Counted from the stretch's first letter, positions 46,325 through 57,048 are shown. The stretch is DNA of 64,000 nucleotides from Maribacter aquimaris (GCF_014596745.1 NZ_JABTCF010000005.1:1-64000), one strand, 5' to 3'. The notes: a model not told the origin generated them from the sequence alone. A program made the numbers and translations.

Positions 46325-46396
46325 TAGTCCGTAGGGGAATCGAACCCCTGTTACCAGGATGAAAACCTGGCGTCCTAACCCCTAGACGAACGGACC
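46325..46396 (-). tRNA. tRNA-Glu (UUC), second copy
   Basis: Identical 72-nt tRNA-Glu, 59 bp from the first. Here the 3' flank reads ACAAG, so CCA is not encoded and must be added. Order on the minus strand is proS, this tRNA, the other tRNA, rpsT. Confidence 0.97.
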
Positions 46397-46569
46397 ATTA
46401 CTCTGCACAAAATGCGGATGCAAAAATACAATTATTTTTAACTATCGCAACACCTGCTTATTATTTTTTTACTTAATCGCGAATATAACCATTTTTATTA
46501 TAGAAAATAAAGCCTTTTTCAATCTAAAAAAACGATTCTGCGATCATTGTAAAAAGATTTTATCAATTA

Positions 46570-48045
46570 TCAATAAGCCTTGGCGAACAAGACCCTACGG
46601 GCGGAAGGATCACCGGTGACCATACAATGCCCGGGTGTGGTATCCCCTTCAATGGGTATACAACGGATGGTAGCCTTAGTTTCTTCCTTAATTCTATCTT
46701 CCGTGGCCACGGTACCGTCCCAATGGGCAGAAATAAATCCGCCTTTTTCCTCCAAAACCTTTTTAAACTCCCCATAACTATCCACCTCGGTAATATGCTC
46801 TTTCCGGTAGTCCAAGGCTTTGTTGAATATATTTTTCTGCATATCCTCCATCAGGAACTCGATTTTAGCGATTACCTCATCCATGGGTACGGTTTCCTTT
46901 TCTAGAGTATCACGACGGGCCACTTCATAGGTGCCATTTTCCATATCACGTTGACCAATAGCCAAACGTACGGGAACCCCCTTCAACTCATATTCATTGA
47001 ATTTAAACCCTGGTTTATAGGTATCCCGATCATCATATTTAACCGAAATACCCTTAGCCCGTAATTCCTTTACCAAAGGATCGACTTTTTTCGAAATGGC
47101 ATCCAATTGGTCAAGTCCTTTATAAATAGGAACGATAACAACTTGGATGGGTGCCAATTTTGGAGGCAACACCAAACCATTGTCATCACTATGGGTCATT
47201 ACCAAGGCCCCCATCAATCGGGTAGACACTCCCCAAGAAGTCGCCCAGACATATTCTTGTTTACCTTCCTTCGATGCAAATTTCACATCAAAGGCTTTGG
47301 CGAAATTTTGTCCCAGAAAATGGGAAGTTCCGGCCTGCAAGGCTTTTCCATCCTGCATTAATGCCTCTATACAATAGGTCTCTACAGCCCCTGCAAAACG
47401 CTCACTTTCCGTTTTTACTCCTTTTATCACTGGTACAGCCATATGGTTTTCGGCAAAATCGGCATAAACGTCCATCATTTGCTCTGCCTCTTCGATGGCC
47501 TCCTTTTCTGTGGCGTGGGCGGTATGTCCTTCTTGCCATAAAAATTCAGCCGTGCGCAAAAATAGTCGGGTACGCATTTCCCAACGCACTACATTGGCCC
47601 ACTGATTGATCAACAAAGGCAAATCACGATAGGATTGTATCCATTTTCTATAAGTATCCCATATAATGGTTTCGGAAGTTGGCCTAATAATCAATTCCTC
47701 TTCCAGTTTCGCATCCTCATCCACGATGATACCACTTCCATCCTCGGCATTCTTTAAACGGTAATGGGTGACTACCGCACATTCCTTGGCAAAACCTTCA
47801 ACATGACTTGCTTCCTTACTTAAGTACGATTTCGGGATAAGCAATGGGAAATATGCATTTTCATGCCCGGTTTCCTTGAACTTCTTATCCAAAGCCGCCT
47901 GCATTTTTTCCCAAATGGCGTAGCCGTACGGTTTGATGACCATACACCCTCTAACCCCTGAGTTTTCAGCTAAATCAGCCTTTACAACCAGCTCATTATA
48001 CCATTTGGAATAATCCTCACTTCTCTTTGTCAATTTTTTACCCAT
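46570..48045 (-). CDS. proS: Prolyl-tRNA synthetase (short, ProS3-like type)
   Basis: 491 aa, without the large internal editing domain of E. coli ProS, i.e. the archaeal/eukaryotic-type form common in Bacteroidota. Class II motifs: [37 protein letters not shown], and the anticodon-binding domain near [13 protein letters not shown]-terminus RRVLFAKAY is typical. It charges tRNA-Pro in the cytoplasm. Confidence 0.97.
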   Translation of the reverse strand: MGKKLTKRSEDYSKWYNELVVKADLAENSGVRGCMVIKPYGYAIWEKMQAALDKKFKETGHENAYFPLLIPKSYLSKEASHVEGFAKECAVVTHYRLKNAEDGSGIIVDEDAKLEEELIIRPTSETIIWDTYRKWIQSYRDLPLLINQWANVVRWEMRTRLFLRTAEFLWQEGHTAHATEKEAIEEAEQMMDVYADFAENHMAVPVIKGVKTESERFAGAVETYCIEALMQDGKALQAGTSHFLGQNFAKAFDVKFASKEGKQEYVWATSWGVSTRLMGALVMTHSDDNGLVLPPKLAPIQVVIVPIYKGLDQLDAISKKVDPLVKELRAKGISVKYDDRDTYKPGFKFNEYELKGVPVRLAIGQRDMENGTYEVARRDTLEKETVPMDEVIAKIEFLMEDMQKNIFNKALDYRKEHITEVDSYGEFKKVLEEKGGFISAHWDGTVATEDRIKEETKATIRCIPIEGDTTPGHCMVTGDPSARRVLFAKAY

Positions 48046-48140
48046 TATGCGTAGTTTGGCACAAAACTTGTGTTATTATTATGTAAATAGTTCGGTAAAA
48101 CTAACTATTTTTAATATGTTCAACAATAAAAATTGAAACC

Positions 48141-49466
48141 ATGATACATTCTCTACCCCTCTCAAGATTTCGCACTGCGTCCCTTCTTGTTCTTGTAGGC
48201 ATTTTGGCAGTCTCCTGCGGTTCGTATGAGCAAGCCTCATACTACGACAATGACGGGATTTACGCTGACGACAACGTTCGTGTTGTCGAAAGGGCCCCAC
48301 AACAAGTAGAGAAGCAAAAGGAACATGACCCATATCAGGATTATTTTGGGCAAAAAGCCAATGAATATGATGAAATACTCGAAAGTGAAGTATTCACAGA
48401 TATCGATTCATATTCCAGTGAATCCGAATATGACAGTATTCCCGAAAAAGGTGATTTGACCGATTATTACCAACCCGAAAATGACTACGAAGGTTATGGT
48501 GCCTGGGGTGACAATACCACTGACATAAGCATCAATATCTATGGCGGCGGTTATAACAACTATGGTTATGGAGGTTACTATGGTATGGGCTGGAACGACC
48601 CTTGGTTATATAACAACTGGGGTTACGGCGGATACTATGGCTCTTATGGATGGGGTGGATATTACAACCCATGGGCCTGGAACAATTGGGGTTACGGTGG
48701 ATACTACGGATATGGTTACGGATATGGATGGGGTAGCTGGTATTCCCCCTACGGTCGTTATGGCCACTATGGCAATAGCTATTACAACAGACCTTATTCC
48801 CGATACGGATACCCAAGAAGTTACGCCTATAATAGAAGCAGACGAGGATACTACAACACCAACAACCTAAGCAGCAATGGTTCGGCCAGGGCGCTTAGAG
48901 GAAGATCCAATGCAACTACACGAAGTACTTCCCCTAGATATCGAAGTAACAGCACCACAGCAAGGACCAGTGGCGTGCGAAGCAATAGCACAGCAAGAAG
49001 TTCGAGCACATATAGAAGTGGTTCAACATCACGAAGAACCGTAGGTGTTGATCAAAATAAGGCATACCGCACCAGTAGAAGTACACGTGCCACCCCAAGA
49101 TACAACTCATCATCCAGGTCGAGCTCGTACTACAACAGAAGTACTGCTCCAAGTAGTAGCACTTACCGAAGTGGATCTACAGGTACCCGAAGTTCATCAA
49201 GGGCTACCACACCCAGAACATCAACATATAAAAGTTCTGGAAGCCGTACCGGTACCTCCCGTTCATACAGGAGTTCTGGAAGCAGCTCAAAAAGCTCACA
49301 ATCGTACCGAAGTACTGCTCCAAGATCAAGCAGCTATAAATCCTCTGGCAGTTCCAGTAGCCCAAGTAGCAGTAGCTACAGAAGTTCTGGGTCATCCAGA
49401 TCATCATCATCGTCTTCGGGACGATCATCTTCAAGCTCATCAAGAAGTGGAGGAAGGGGTCAATAA
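48141..49466 (+). CDS. Low-complexity Tyr/Gly- and Ser/Arg-rich lipoprotein
   Basis: 441 aa. Signal peptide and lipobox (LAVSCGSYE, Cys26). Residues ~27-125 are acidic. Residues ~130-225 are a tandem Tyr/Gly/Trp-rich block with short motifs such as NNWGYGGYYG repeated. Residues ~240-441 are dominated by Ser, Arg and Thr (STYRSGS, SSSYKSSGS). Composition resembles adhesive or phase-separating proteins; I know of similar lipoproteins in Flavobacteriia but no function. It starts 95 bp after the proS start (divergent) and is followed 39 bp later by an outer-membrane protein on the same strand. Confidence 0.85.
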   Translation: MIHSLPLSRFRTASLLVLVGILAVSCGSYEQASYYDNDGIYADDNVRVVERAPQQVEKQKEHDPYQDYFGQKANEYDEILESEVFTDIDSYSSESEYDSIPEKGDLTDYYQPENDYEGYGAWGDNTTDISINIYGGGYNNYGYGGYYGMGWNDPWLYNNWGYGGYYGSYGWGGYYNPWAWNNWGYGGYYGYGYGYGWGSWYSPYGRYGHYGNSYYNRPYSRYGYPRSYAYNRSRRGYYNTNNLSSNGSARALRGRSNATTRSTSPRYRSNSTTARTSGVRSNSTARSSSTYRSGSTSRRTVGVDQNKAYRTSRSTRATPRYNSSSRSSSYYNRSTAPSSSTYRSGSTGTRSSSRATTPRTSTYKSSGSRTGTSRSYRSSGSSSKSSQSYRSTAPRSSSYKSSGSSSSPSSSSYRSSGSSRSSSSSSGRSSSSSSRSGGRGQ

Positions 49467-49505
49467 GTCAAATAAAAATCAATACCGAGATAAAAATCAT
49501 TTACA

Positions 49506-51008
49506 ATGAAAAGATATTTAACTTTCATAGTGCTATTGGCTTGCGCGATGGCAAGTGCCCAAAATATGAATGACGTATTGCGTTACAGTCATGAAAATCT
49601 ACAAGGAACGGCCCGATTCCAAGGAATGGGCGGCGCTTTTGGGGCCTTGGGGGGCGACCTCTCCGCCCTGAATATAAATCCCGCGGGCTCTGCCGTATTC
49701 AGCAATAGCCAGTTTACTATATCGGGCTCTAATTACAGCACGGACAATACATCGACCTATTTTGGCAGCAGCCTTGGTGCCACTGACAATGACTTGAATA
49801 TAAACCAAGTTGGTGGGGTATTCGTTTTTAGAAGCAGAAGTGACTCTGACTGGAAGAAAATGGCCATTGCCATCAATTATGACTTGGTAGAGAGTTACGA
49901 TGATGAGTTCAGGGTTTCCGGAAACAGCGACCAAGGCCTTGATAATTACTTTTTATCCTATGCAGGCGGTGTTCCGTTTGGATCCATCTTATTACGCAGT
50001 AATGAATACATTGAGGACGGTTATTTGGATATTGGTGCCACCCAAGGCTTCCAGGACCAACAAGCCTTCTTAGGGTATTACGGAGGTATCATAGACCCTG
50101 TAGATATGGATGACGCCACAACTACTTATATTAGTAACGCCCTATACAACACGGTAAGCCAGGATTACTCTCGATTTACATCCGGGTACAATGGAAAATT
50201 CAACGTTAACTTTGGCACCCAATACAAAGACAACCTTTACCTAGGGGCTTCCTTGAACTTCCATACGGTTTTTTACGATCAAATCGATGAACTGCGCGAA
50301 ACCAATTACGATACGGATTCCCCCATCCAAAGAGCGGAATTTTCAAACTTTTTACACACAGAAGGTTCCGGATTCTCATTTAATTTGGGGGCTATTGCAA
50401 AGTTAAATCAAAATATTAGGGTCGGTGGTAGCTACCAATCCCCAACATGGTATCGATTGACCGATGATTTTTCTCAACGGATCAATTCCACTTTGGCTGC
50501 TGAGGACATTAACTTCATCAACCATGATATTGTGAATCTTTTTGAGGCCTATACGATTAAGACACCCGCCAAACTGACAGGAAGTGTAGCCTTGGTTTTC
50601 GGTAAGGACGGACTTCTAAGTTTCGACTATAGCTATCAAGATATGTCCCAAGCCGAATTGAGACCAGAGGGTGACTCCAGTTTTTCGCAGGTCAACTCTA
50701 CCATCGCCAATAGTCTCGATGGGGTTTCTTCCATGAGACTGGGGGGTGAATATCGCATTGACCAAGTGAGCCTTAGGGCGGGATATCGTTTTGAACAAAG
50801 TCCGTATGCCGATGGCAACAACATAGGGGATTTAAACGGCTATTCAGGAGGTATTGGTTATAATTTCGGAGGAAGTCGATTAGATCTCGCCGTAAACAGA
50901 ATAGAACAGGACTACAATATGCAATTGTTCGATGCCGGGTTTAGCACACCTGCTTTGATCAACAAGAAAAACACCAATGTAACCTTAAGTTACACCATGA
51001 ATTTTTAA
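49506..51008 (+). CDS. OmpP1/FadL-type outer-membrane protein
   Basis: 500 aa. Signal peptide MKRYLTFIVLLACAMASAQ, then NMNDVLRYSHENLQGTARFQ and GMGGAFGALGGDLSALNINP, the N-terminal 'hatch' pattern of the OMPP1/FadL/TodX family in Bacteroidota. The rest is strand-rich and ends VTLSYTMNF with a terminal Phe. FadL-type barrels let hydrophobic compounds across the outer membrane. Linked to the upstream lipoprotein (39-bp gap) and closed by a terminator. Confidence 0.88.
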   Translation: MKRYLTFIVLLACAMASAQNMNDVLRYSHENLQGTARFQGMGGAFGALGGDLSALNINPAGSAVFSNSQFTISGSNYSTDNTSTYFGSSLGATDNDLNINQVGGVFVFRSRSDSDWKKMAIAINYDLVESYDDEFRVSGNSDQGLDNYFLSYAGGVPFGSILLRSNEYIEDGYLDIGATQGFQDQQAFLGYYGGIIDPVDMDDATTTYISNALYNTVSQDYSRFTSGYNGKFNVNFGTQYKDNLYLGASLNFHTVFYDQIDELRETNYDTDSPIQRAEFSNFLHTEGSGFSFNLGAIAKLNQNIRVGGSYQSPTWYRLTDDFSQRINSTLAAEDINFINHDIVNLFEAYTIKTPAKLTGSVALVFGKDGLLSFDYSYQDMSQAELRPEGDSSFSQVNSTIANSLDGVSSMRLGGEYRIDQVSLRAGYRFEQSPYADGNNIGDLNGYSGGIGYNFGGSRLDLAVNRIEQDYNMQLFDAGFSTPALINKKNTNVTLSYTMNF

Positions 51009-51024
51009 CCTAAGGACATCCTAT

Positions 51025-51062
51025 AAAAAAAGCCCCGGACATTAATGTCCAGGGCTTTTTTT
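51025..51062. terminator. Bidirectional terminator
   Basis: AAAAAAAGCCC...GGGCTTTTTTT hairpin with internal GGACATTAATGTCC palindrome. It separates the FadL-type gene from the convergent T9SS gene. Confidence 0.92.
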
Positions 51063-51080
51063 ATTAGTGCTAATCTCTTT

Positions 51081-52538
51081 TTATCGCTTCAATGTAAAAT
51101 GGGTCCGTAATGATCGTGCCACGATCACGCCTTCCTCATCCCGTGAATATTCCATCTTAAACCAATAATCCGACGAAGGCATGGGGCGACCATTATAGGT
51201 TCCATCCCATCCTATGGTAGTGGCATCCAACTGTTTTATCAATTTACCGTACCGGTCGAAGATATGTACGACAGGATCGATAAGGGTCTCAATACCCAAT
51301 ATATTCCAGTAATCATTATAACCATCCGTATTCGGTGTAAAGAATTTCGGATAACCCACCACTAAGAAATCGATAGGCTCTGTTATACCACAACCATTGG
51401 TGTCATTGATGATAACGGAATTGATACCTGGAGGCACATCATTGAATATAGGGTCTTCTTGAAAATCACCCCCATTGATAGCATACTCATAGTCCCCATT
51501 ACCCACGACATTGAATTGCACATTGTTGCTATCGGCCAAATCATCCAAAACTGTCACTTCATTCCCAGGTTCGAGAACAGGCGTTCCATAGAAGGTAATC
51601 AAAATACCTCCTATATCGGCTACTGTTGCCGGGGTTCCAGAAGCGGTTGTGATCTCAGCAAAATAACGACCTGAATTGGGACTTATTACCACATATTCCG
51701 CGCCATACGTACCTGTTCCTATAAGGGTGTCATCTATTGTACCATCATCATCATAATCCACGGTCCAGGTCACATTTGTAATATCCGGACCTGCTGGAGA
51801 ATTCAAAGCGGTCAATACAATATCGGGATCCCCTTCACAGGCCACGATATCCAATCCTAAAAATTCATCACGTAATGTACAATCCAAGGCGTTATCCTGG
51901 TCGGCATCAACCGAACTGCCGGTAAAGGTCAATGAAAATTGTTCAGGATCATCGTCAAAATTGGTATTGAAGTTATTGATAAGGATATAGTAGATCTCAC
52001 CTGGGCGTACATCCAACCATTCATCATAGGTGTTCTGGCTTCCCTTTACAAAGGGTCCGCCTTCAACCCCATTCTCGGGGTTGACACCTATCCCTGTAAA
52101 ATTGGTGTCGTTAACCTCGTAGTTACATCGTATGGGATCGTCACCACTACTTATTATAGAACAGAAATTTTGTCCACTGGTCTGATCATAAGGACCATAA
52201 ACCGCGAAATCCCACTCAGCAGTCGGGGTTCCCACACCACCTACCGGCAATGCCTCGATATCAAAACCTACCTGTCCCCCTGTACCGGCCCTAAAAACGA
52301 ACCAAGAGGTATTGTTCTCAATATTGGCAGAACTAACACTACCTTTTTCCAAACAACCACTTTGACGAATTACATCGGGATCAAAATCATCGACATCCCC
52401 ACTACCATCCACAAAGGGCATGATAGGTTGACCATCGGCACAAACGGGAATGGCACTTCGACAATCTGGAGAGTTTTGGGCATTTAACACTGTGGAAAAC
52501 AGCAATAAACAACCAAGAACAAAAATAAGTGTTCGCAT
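51081..52538 (-). CDS. T9SS type B sorting domain-containing protein
   Basis: 485 aa from ATG 52538 (MRTLIFVLGCLLLFSTVLNA). Exported; the N-terminal half begins NSPDCRSAIPVC and contains VGFDIEALPVGG, a repeated Bacteroidota surface-protein module. The last ~90 residues form the type B sorting domain, with FFTPNTDGYNDYWNILGIE, IFDRYGKLIKQLD, then WDGTYNGRPMPSSDYWF. It would be carried by the type IX secretion system to the surface. It is a paralogue of the next protein at 52666. Biological role unknown. Confidence 0.9.
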   Translation of the reverse strand: MRTLIFVLGCLLLFSTVLNAQNSPDCRSAIPVCADGQPIMPFVDGSGDVDDFDPDVIRQSGCLEKGSVSSANIENNTSWFVFRAGTGGQVGFDIEALPVGGVGTPTAEWDFAVYGPYDQTSGQNFCSIISSGDDPIRCNYEVNDTNFTGIGVNPENGVEGGPFVKGSQNTYDEWLDVRPGEIYYILINNFNTNFDDDPEQFSLTFTGSSVDADQDNALDCTLRDEFLGLDIVACEGDPDIVLTALNSPAGPDITNVTWTVDYDDDGTIDDTLIGTGTYGAEYVVISPNSGRYFAEITTASGTPATVADIGGILITFYGTPVLEPGNEVTVLDDLADSNNVQFNVVGNGDYEYAINGGDFQEDPIFNDVPPGINSVIINDTNGCGITEPIDFLVVGYPKFFTPNTDGYNDYWNILGIETLIDPVVHIFDRYGKLIKQLDATTIGWDGTYNGRPMPSSDYWFKMEYSRDEEGVIVARSLRTHFTLKR

Positions 52539-52665
52539 AAAAAATGGGGCTAACATTATACCTGTAACAATTAGTATAACTCTAACACCCCTATTTTATT
52601 ATATCTTGACGAAATTTTATGCAGTTTATCGATAAAATACCCGCTAATTCCTAATTTACTGTAAG

Positions 52666-54474
52666 CTATCTTTTTATAGAGAAGTGGTTATTGACATACT
52701 TCGCGTTCATTCGTTGTCCGCTGGAATCGATATAACTCAATTCAAACCAATAATCCGATGAGGGCAATGGACGCCCATTATAACGTCCGTCCCATCCCGT
52801 ATGGGTTTCATTGAGCTGTTTTACCAATTTACCAAAACGGTCATAGATATTTACAACGGGATTCCCTAGTTCGGAAATACCCACAATTTGCCAATAGTCG
52901 TTTCGACCATCACCATTGGGTGTAAAAAATTTAGGAAAACCTACGACTGTAATCTGTTCCGTTAGGGTTCCACAGCCATTCCGATCCGTAACCGTCACCC
53001 TATGCAAACCAGGAAGTACATCCAAAAACACATTGGATGCCTGAAAATCCCCATCATCCAACTGAAATTCCAAATCCGAAGTAACATTGGTCAATACGGT
53101 CACCGTATTATTCGTTTGTAAATCATCGATCAACACATCGGTAATCACTGGTGTTATCGACTTGACAACCTCTATGGTCCTAAAATCACTACAGGTCAAC
53201 CCTCCTATCGAATTTGTTGCGGTAACCGTATAGGTTCCTTCTTGGGACACTTCAAGACTCGATGTGGTTTCCCCGGAATCCCATACATAGGTGTAATTGG
53301 GATTTGGCGGTAAGGATTCCCCTATGACCACGCTTAATAGTTGGTCGCAAAGATAAACCTCCGTATCAAAATCCATTATGGGGGATTCGAGATTAGTCAA
53401 TTGAAAATACTGTGAAGCATCATAACATTTGGGATTGTCTATTGAGGTAACCCGCGCATAGATCGTTCGGGAACCACCGCCAATTTCAAGGGTTTTAGGC
53501 AATACACCCACACCATTGGCAGCATCTGCCATTGTATTATGGTAACTCACGATAAATTCTGGAGGATTTTGGGTTCCCAATACCTCGATATCCTTTTGGG
53601 AAAGATCATAACTCCTAGCCCCAGAGCACGATGCATCATCGGTAATAGGATATGCCACAGGCAAGGTCGAATAAAACACTTGAACATCACTAATCACCGT
53701 ACTGCCATCGGGCATCCCCACATTCGCCCTGTAGGTACCGCTAGTAGTAACTTGAAGTTCTGCATTATGCTGCCCTACAATAGGTTGAAAACCAAGTCCG
53801 TTATCTTGATACCAATCATACGCAATGGCCGTACCCAAAGTAGCATCGAGCGTAACAATATCATTTTCACAAGCTGCTATGGGAGGTCCCAATAAATTAC
53901 TGATAATGGAACAATCCAGTGCATCATATGGATTGGTCACAAATATATTCCCTGAAAATTGAATTGAAAATCCTGAATTACTGTTACTGAAATTATTGAT
54001 CAACAAATAGTAATCCTCTCCCGGTTCAACCTGGAGCCATTCTTCATACTGCACATTGGACAAACCCCCTGTAGGGTCTTCTCCCATCCCAACAAAAGCG
54101 TCCCCATCCTTATTGTCAAAAAAGTTACAACGCACGGGATCCCCCAAGACATTGCAATCGCTCGTTTTATATAACGCAAAATCCCAGTCCTCCGATGTAT
54201 CAAAACCGATATTAAAACCCAATTGTCCTGATGCCCCGGTCCTGAATCGATACCAGGCCGAATTCGACTCTATGGCCCCTGTAGTCGTTGCCTCCAAACA
54301 GCCTGTCATTTGTGCCCCATAAAAATCATCGACCCCAAAATCCAGGGTACCACCATTCACTGGGGTATTGTTACATATAGGTACGGCATTGACACAGTCA
54401 GGGGCAACTTGCGAAAATACGCAGGAAACCCCAAACAAAAAGGCTAAATAAATCCAACTACTCTTATGATTCAT
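52666..54474 (-). CDS. T9SS type B sorting domain-containing protein (longer paralogue)
   Basis: 602 aa. Signal peptide ends around SCVFSQ. The N-terminus VAPDCVNAVPICNNTPVNGG matches the paralogue's layout (DCVNAVPIC vs DCRSAIPVC). Extra Ig-like/PKD-type modules fill the middle (a YTYVWDSGETTSSLEV segment). The C-terminal type B domain reads FFTPNGDGRNDYWQIVGISE and WDGRYNGRPLPSSDYWF. A tandem pair of this kind usually arises by duplication. Predicted cell-surface protein. Confidence 0.9.
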   Translation of the reverse strand: MNHKSSWIYLAFLFGVSCVFSQVAPDCVNAVPICNNTPVNGGTLDFGVDDFYGAQMTGCLEATTTGAIESNSAWYRFRTGASGQLGFNIGFDTSEDWDFALYKTSDCNVLGDPVRCNFFDNKDGDAFVGMGEDPTGGLSNVQYEEWLQVEPGEDYYLLINNFSNSNSGFSIQFSGNIFVTNPYDALDCSIISNLLGPPIAACENDIVTLDATLGTAIAYDWYQDNGLGFQPIVGQHNAELQVTTSGTYRANVGMPDGSTVISDVQVFYSTLPVAYPITDDASCSGARSYDLSQKDIEVLGTQNPPEFIVSYHNTMADAANGVGVLPKTLEIGGGSRTIYARVTSIDNPKCYDASQYFQLTNLESPIMDFDTEVYLCDQLLSVVIGESLPPNPNYTYVWDSGETTSSLEVSQEGTYTVTATNSIGGLTCSDFRTIEVVKSITPVITDVLIDDLQTNNTVTVLTNVTSDLEFQLDDGDFQASNVFLDVLPGLHRVTVTDRNGCGTLTEQITVVGFPKFFTPNGDGRNDYWQIVGISELGNPVVNIYDRFGKLVKQLNETHTGWDGRYNGRPLPSSDYWFELSYIDSSGQRMNAKYVNNHFSIKR

Positions 54475-54578
54475 TCGTTGTTTGAACTTCTAGTCCATAA
54501 AAATAAAAGGCCGAATTCCTTAACACTAATTTATGTTGTGTAATAGGGCCATTACACTATTAAGTGCCATATAATGTA

Positions 54579-54586
54579 TATCTTTG
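54579..54586 (+). promoter_or_regulatory. Candidate -7 promoter box for folE
   Basis: TATCTTTG, exact TAnnTTTG, 22 bp before ATG 54609. No good -33 element recognised. Confidence 0.45.
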
Positions 54587-54608
54587 CCGTTCTCAAAAGT
54601 TTTTTTAA

Positions 54609-55289
54609 ATGAAAATGGATAGCACATTGGAAGAGCAATATGAAGAAATCGGAAATGACCATGTCTCATCTGCCGAAGACACCCCATTACGTGATGATGC
54701 GTTCGTATTGAGCGATAATGAGAAGATAGAACGAATTAAGACGAACGTACGGGAAATCATGCTCACTTTGGGCCTTGATCTTGATGACGATAGTCTTATG
54801 GGCACTCCAAATCGAGTTGCCAAAATGTTCGTAAAGGAAATTTTTAGCGGCCTAGACCCTAAGAAAATGCCTAATTCCTCTACGTTCGACAATAAATACA
54901 AATACGGTGAAATGTTGGTTGAAAAGAACATCACAGTCTATTCAACCTGTGAACACCATTTACTGCCCATAGTTGGTAGGGCCCACGTGGCATACATTAG
55001 CAACGGTACGGTTGTTGGTCTTTCAAAAATGAATCGCATTGTCGATTATTACGCCAAAAGACCCCAAGTTCAGGAACGTTTGACCATACAGGTCGTCCGT
55101 GAACTTCAAAGGGTATTGAACACCGAGGATGTAGCTTGCGTCATCGACGCCAAGCACCTCTGTGTAAATTCAAGGGGAATAAGGGATATCGAAAGTAGCA
55201 CCGTTACCGCGGAATACGGGGGCAAATTTAAAAACCAGGCTCTCCGAAGTGAATTTTTGGAATATTTGAATCTAGAAACCAAGTTTTAA
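54609..55289 (+). CDS. folE: GTP cyclohydrolase I
   Basis: 226 aa. Zinc and catalytic region YSTCEHHLLPIVGRAHVAYI, then GLSKMNRIVDYYAKRPQVQE and VIDAKHLCVNSRGI. It converts GTP to dihydroneopterin triphosphate, the first step toward folate and pterins; folP is at 35.4 kb. The N-terminal ~40 residues are acidic and variable, a common extension in Bacteroidota. Followed 15 bp later by cysS on the same strand. Confidence 0.97.
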   Translation: MKMDSTLEEQYEEIGNDHVSSAEDTPLRDDAFVLSDNEKIERIKTNVREIMLTLGLDLDDDSLMGTPNRVAKMFVKEIFSGLDPKKMPNSSTFDNKYKYGEMLVEKNITVYSTCEHHLLPIVGRAHVAYISNGTVVGLSKMNRIVDYYAKRPQVQERLTIQVVRELQRVLNTEDVACVIDAKHLCVNSRGIRDIESSTVTAEYGGKFKNQALRSEFLEYLNLETKF

Positions 55290-55304
55290 CCTTCTTCCTT
55301 TATA

Positions 55305-56786
55305 ATGCAATTGTACCAGGAACAAACCCTCAGGATATCCAATTCCCTTACCGGTAAAAAGGAAATCTTCAAACCCATCAATGAAGGCCATGTCGGCATG
55401 TATGTTTGCGGACCTACGGTCTATAGCAACGTACATTTGGGAAACTGCCGGACTTTTATGTCCTTCGATATGATTTTTAGGTATTTACGCCATTTAGGCT
55501 ACAAGGTCCGTTATGTGCGTAATATTACCGATGCCGGACATTTGGTCGATGATGCGGATGAGGGCGAGGACAAGATTGCAAAAAAGGCTCGATTGGAAAA
55601 AATCGAACCCATGGAAGTCGTACAACGATATACCGTGGACTTTCATTACATTCTGGATCAATTCAACTTCTTACCCCCTAGTATAGAACCAACAGCTACG
55701 GGACATATCATTGAACAATTGGAAATCATCAAGGAAATCCTTAAAAAGGGATATGCCTATGAAGTCAATGGATCTGTATATTTCGATGTAAAGAAATTCA
55801 ACGAAAAATACGAATACGGCAAATTGAGCGGTAGGAAATTGGAGGACATGGTCGCCAATACCAGGGAATTGGCAGCACAGAGTGAGAAAAAGAATCCGCA
55901 GGATTTTGCCCTTTGGAAAAAAGCCGAACCCCAGCATATCATGCGTTGGCCATCACCTTGGGGAGATGGGTTTCCGGGATGGCACTTGGAATGTACTGCC
56001 ATGAGTACTAAATATCTCGGCGAGACCTTTGATATTCACGGTGGCGGAATGGATCTGAAGTTCCCACACCATGAATGTGAGATTGCCCAGGCCGAAGCCA
56101 GCAATGGCCACTCCCCCGTCAATTATTGGATGCATGCCAACATGCTGACCATGAATGGTAAGAAAATGGCTAAATCGACAGGAAACAATATACTTCCTGG
56201 TGAAATATTTTCTGGCGATAACGATATACTTAGCAAACCATTTACGGCTTCCGTAGTACGGTTTTTTATGATGCAGGCCCATTACACTAGCATTTTGGAC
56301 CTAAGCAATGATGCCCTTTTAGCTTCTGAAAAAGGATTTCATCGATTAATGGATGCGATTGACAACCTCAAGGATCTGCCAACCGCGGAAGTTTCCAATT
56401 TTGATATTCCCGAGTGGCGGCAAAAATGTTATGACGCCATGAACGATGATTTCAACACCCCTATTCTTATTGCCCATCTGTTTGAAGGTGTTAAGCATAT
56501 CAATCTGATCAAGGAGGGGAAAGAAAAAATTACCGCCGCAGACAAAGTCCTGCTGCAGCAAACCATCAACGATTTCGTATTCGATGTTTTAGGTTTGGAA
56601 CACAAGACAGAAAGCAACCAAGATTCCAATAAACTTCAAGGTGTTGTTGAACTGCTAATCCAATTGCGCAATGAAGCACGTAGCAATAGGGATTTTGCTA
56701 CTTCCGACAAGATCCGTGACCAATTATCCGCCATGGGCATTCAATTGAAGGACGGCAAGGAAGGCACTACGTTCAGTGTTTCCTGA
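55305..56786 (+). CDS. cysS: Cysteinyl-tRNA synthetase
   Basis: 493 aa. Zinc-binding Cys35 in [13 protein letters not shown], with the HLGN class I signature, later [20 protein letters not shown] and KKMAKSTGN (KMSKS equivalent). Charges tRNA-Cys. Its end overlaps the possible GTG of yidD; the downstream run yidD-lgt-DUF192 is on the same strand. Confidence 0.98.
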   Translation: MQLYQEQTLRISNSLTGKKEIFKPINEGHVGMYVCGPTVYSNVHLGNCRTFMSFDMIFRYLRHLGYKVRYVRNITDAGHLVDDADEGEDKIAKKARLEKIEPMEVVQRYTVDFHYILDQFNFLPPSIEPTATGHIIEQLEIIKEILKKGYAYEVNGSVYFDVKKFNEKYEYGKLSGRKLEDMVANTRELAAQSEKKNPQDFALWKKAEPQHIMRWPSPWGDGFPGWHLECTAMSTKYLGETFDIHGGGMDLKFPHHECEIAQAEASNGHSPVNYWMHANMLTMNGKKMAKSTGNNILPGEIFSGDNDILSKPFTASVVRFFMMQAHYTSILDLSNDALLASEKGFHRLMDAIDNLKDLPTAEVSNFDIPEWRQKCYDAMNDDFNTPILIAHLFEGVKHINLIKEGKEKITAADKVLLQQTINDFVFDVLGLEHKTESNQDSNKLQGVVELLIQLRNEARSNRDFATSDKIRDQLSAMGIQLKDGKEGTTFSVS

Positions 56787-56802
56787 ATCGAACAAAACCG
56801 TA

Positions 56803-57048
56803 ATGGGTATGGCAACAAAAATCACGATAAAAAAAATACTGATTGCACCCTTTGTGCTATTGGTGCGGTTTTATCAATATGCCATTTCACCCTATACACC
56901 TGCGACCTGTAGATACAGTCCAACCTGCTCCCAATACACCGTGGAAGCTTTGAAGAAGCACGGACTCCTTAAAGGTGGATGGTTGGCTTTGAAGCGCATC
57001 TTCAGCTGTCATCCGTGGGGAGGAAAAGGATATGACCCGGTACCTTAA
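56803..57048 (+). CDS. yidD: Membrane protein insertion efficiency factor YidD
   Basis: 81 aa from ATG 56803; an ATG at 56809 is equally possible, and a GTG at 56776 would overlap cysS. Motifs: [36 protein letters not shown], and [15 protein letters not shown]. YidD assists YidC-mediated insertion at the inner membrane. Usually next to rpmH/rnpA; here with lgt, a known Bacteroidota arrangement. Confidence 0.95.
   Translation: MGMATKITIKKILIAPFVLLVRFYQYAISPYTPATCRYSPTCSQYTVEALKKHGLLKGGWLALKRIFSCHPWGGKGYDPVP

Noticed and set aside
48532-49509. Frames overlapping the low-complexity lipoprotein gene on both strands
   Set aside because: They are frame shadows of the Tyr/Gly and Ser/Arg repeats; the lipoprotein frame has a signal peptide and lipobox while the others have none.
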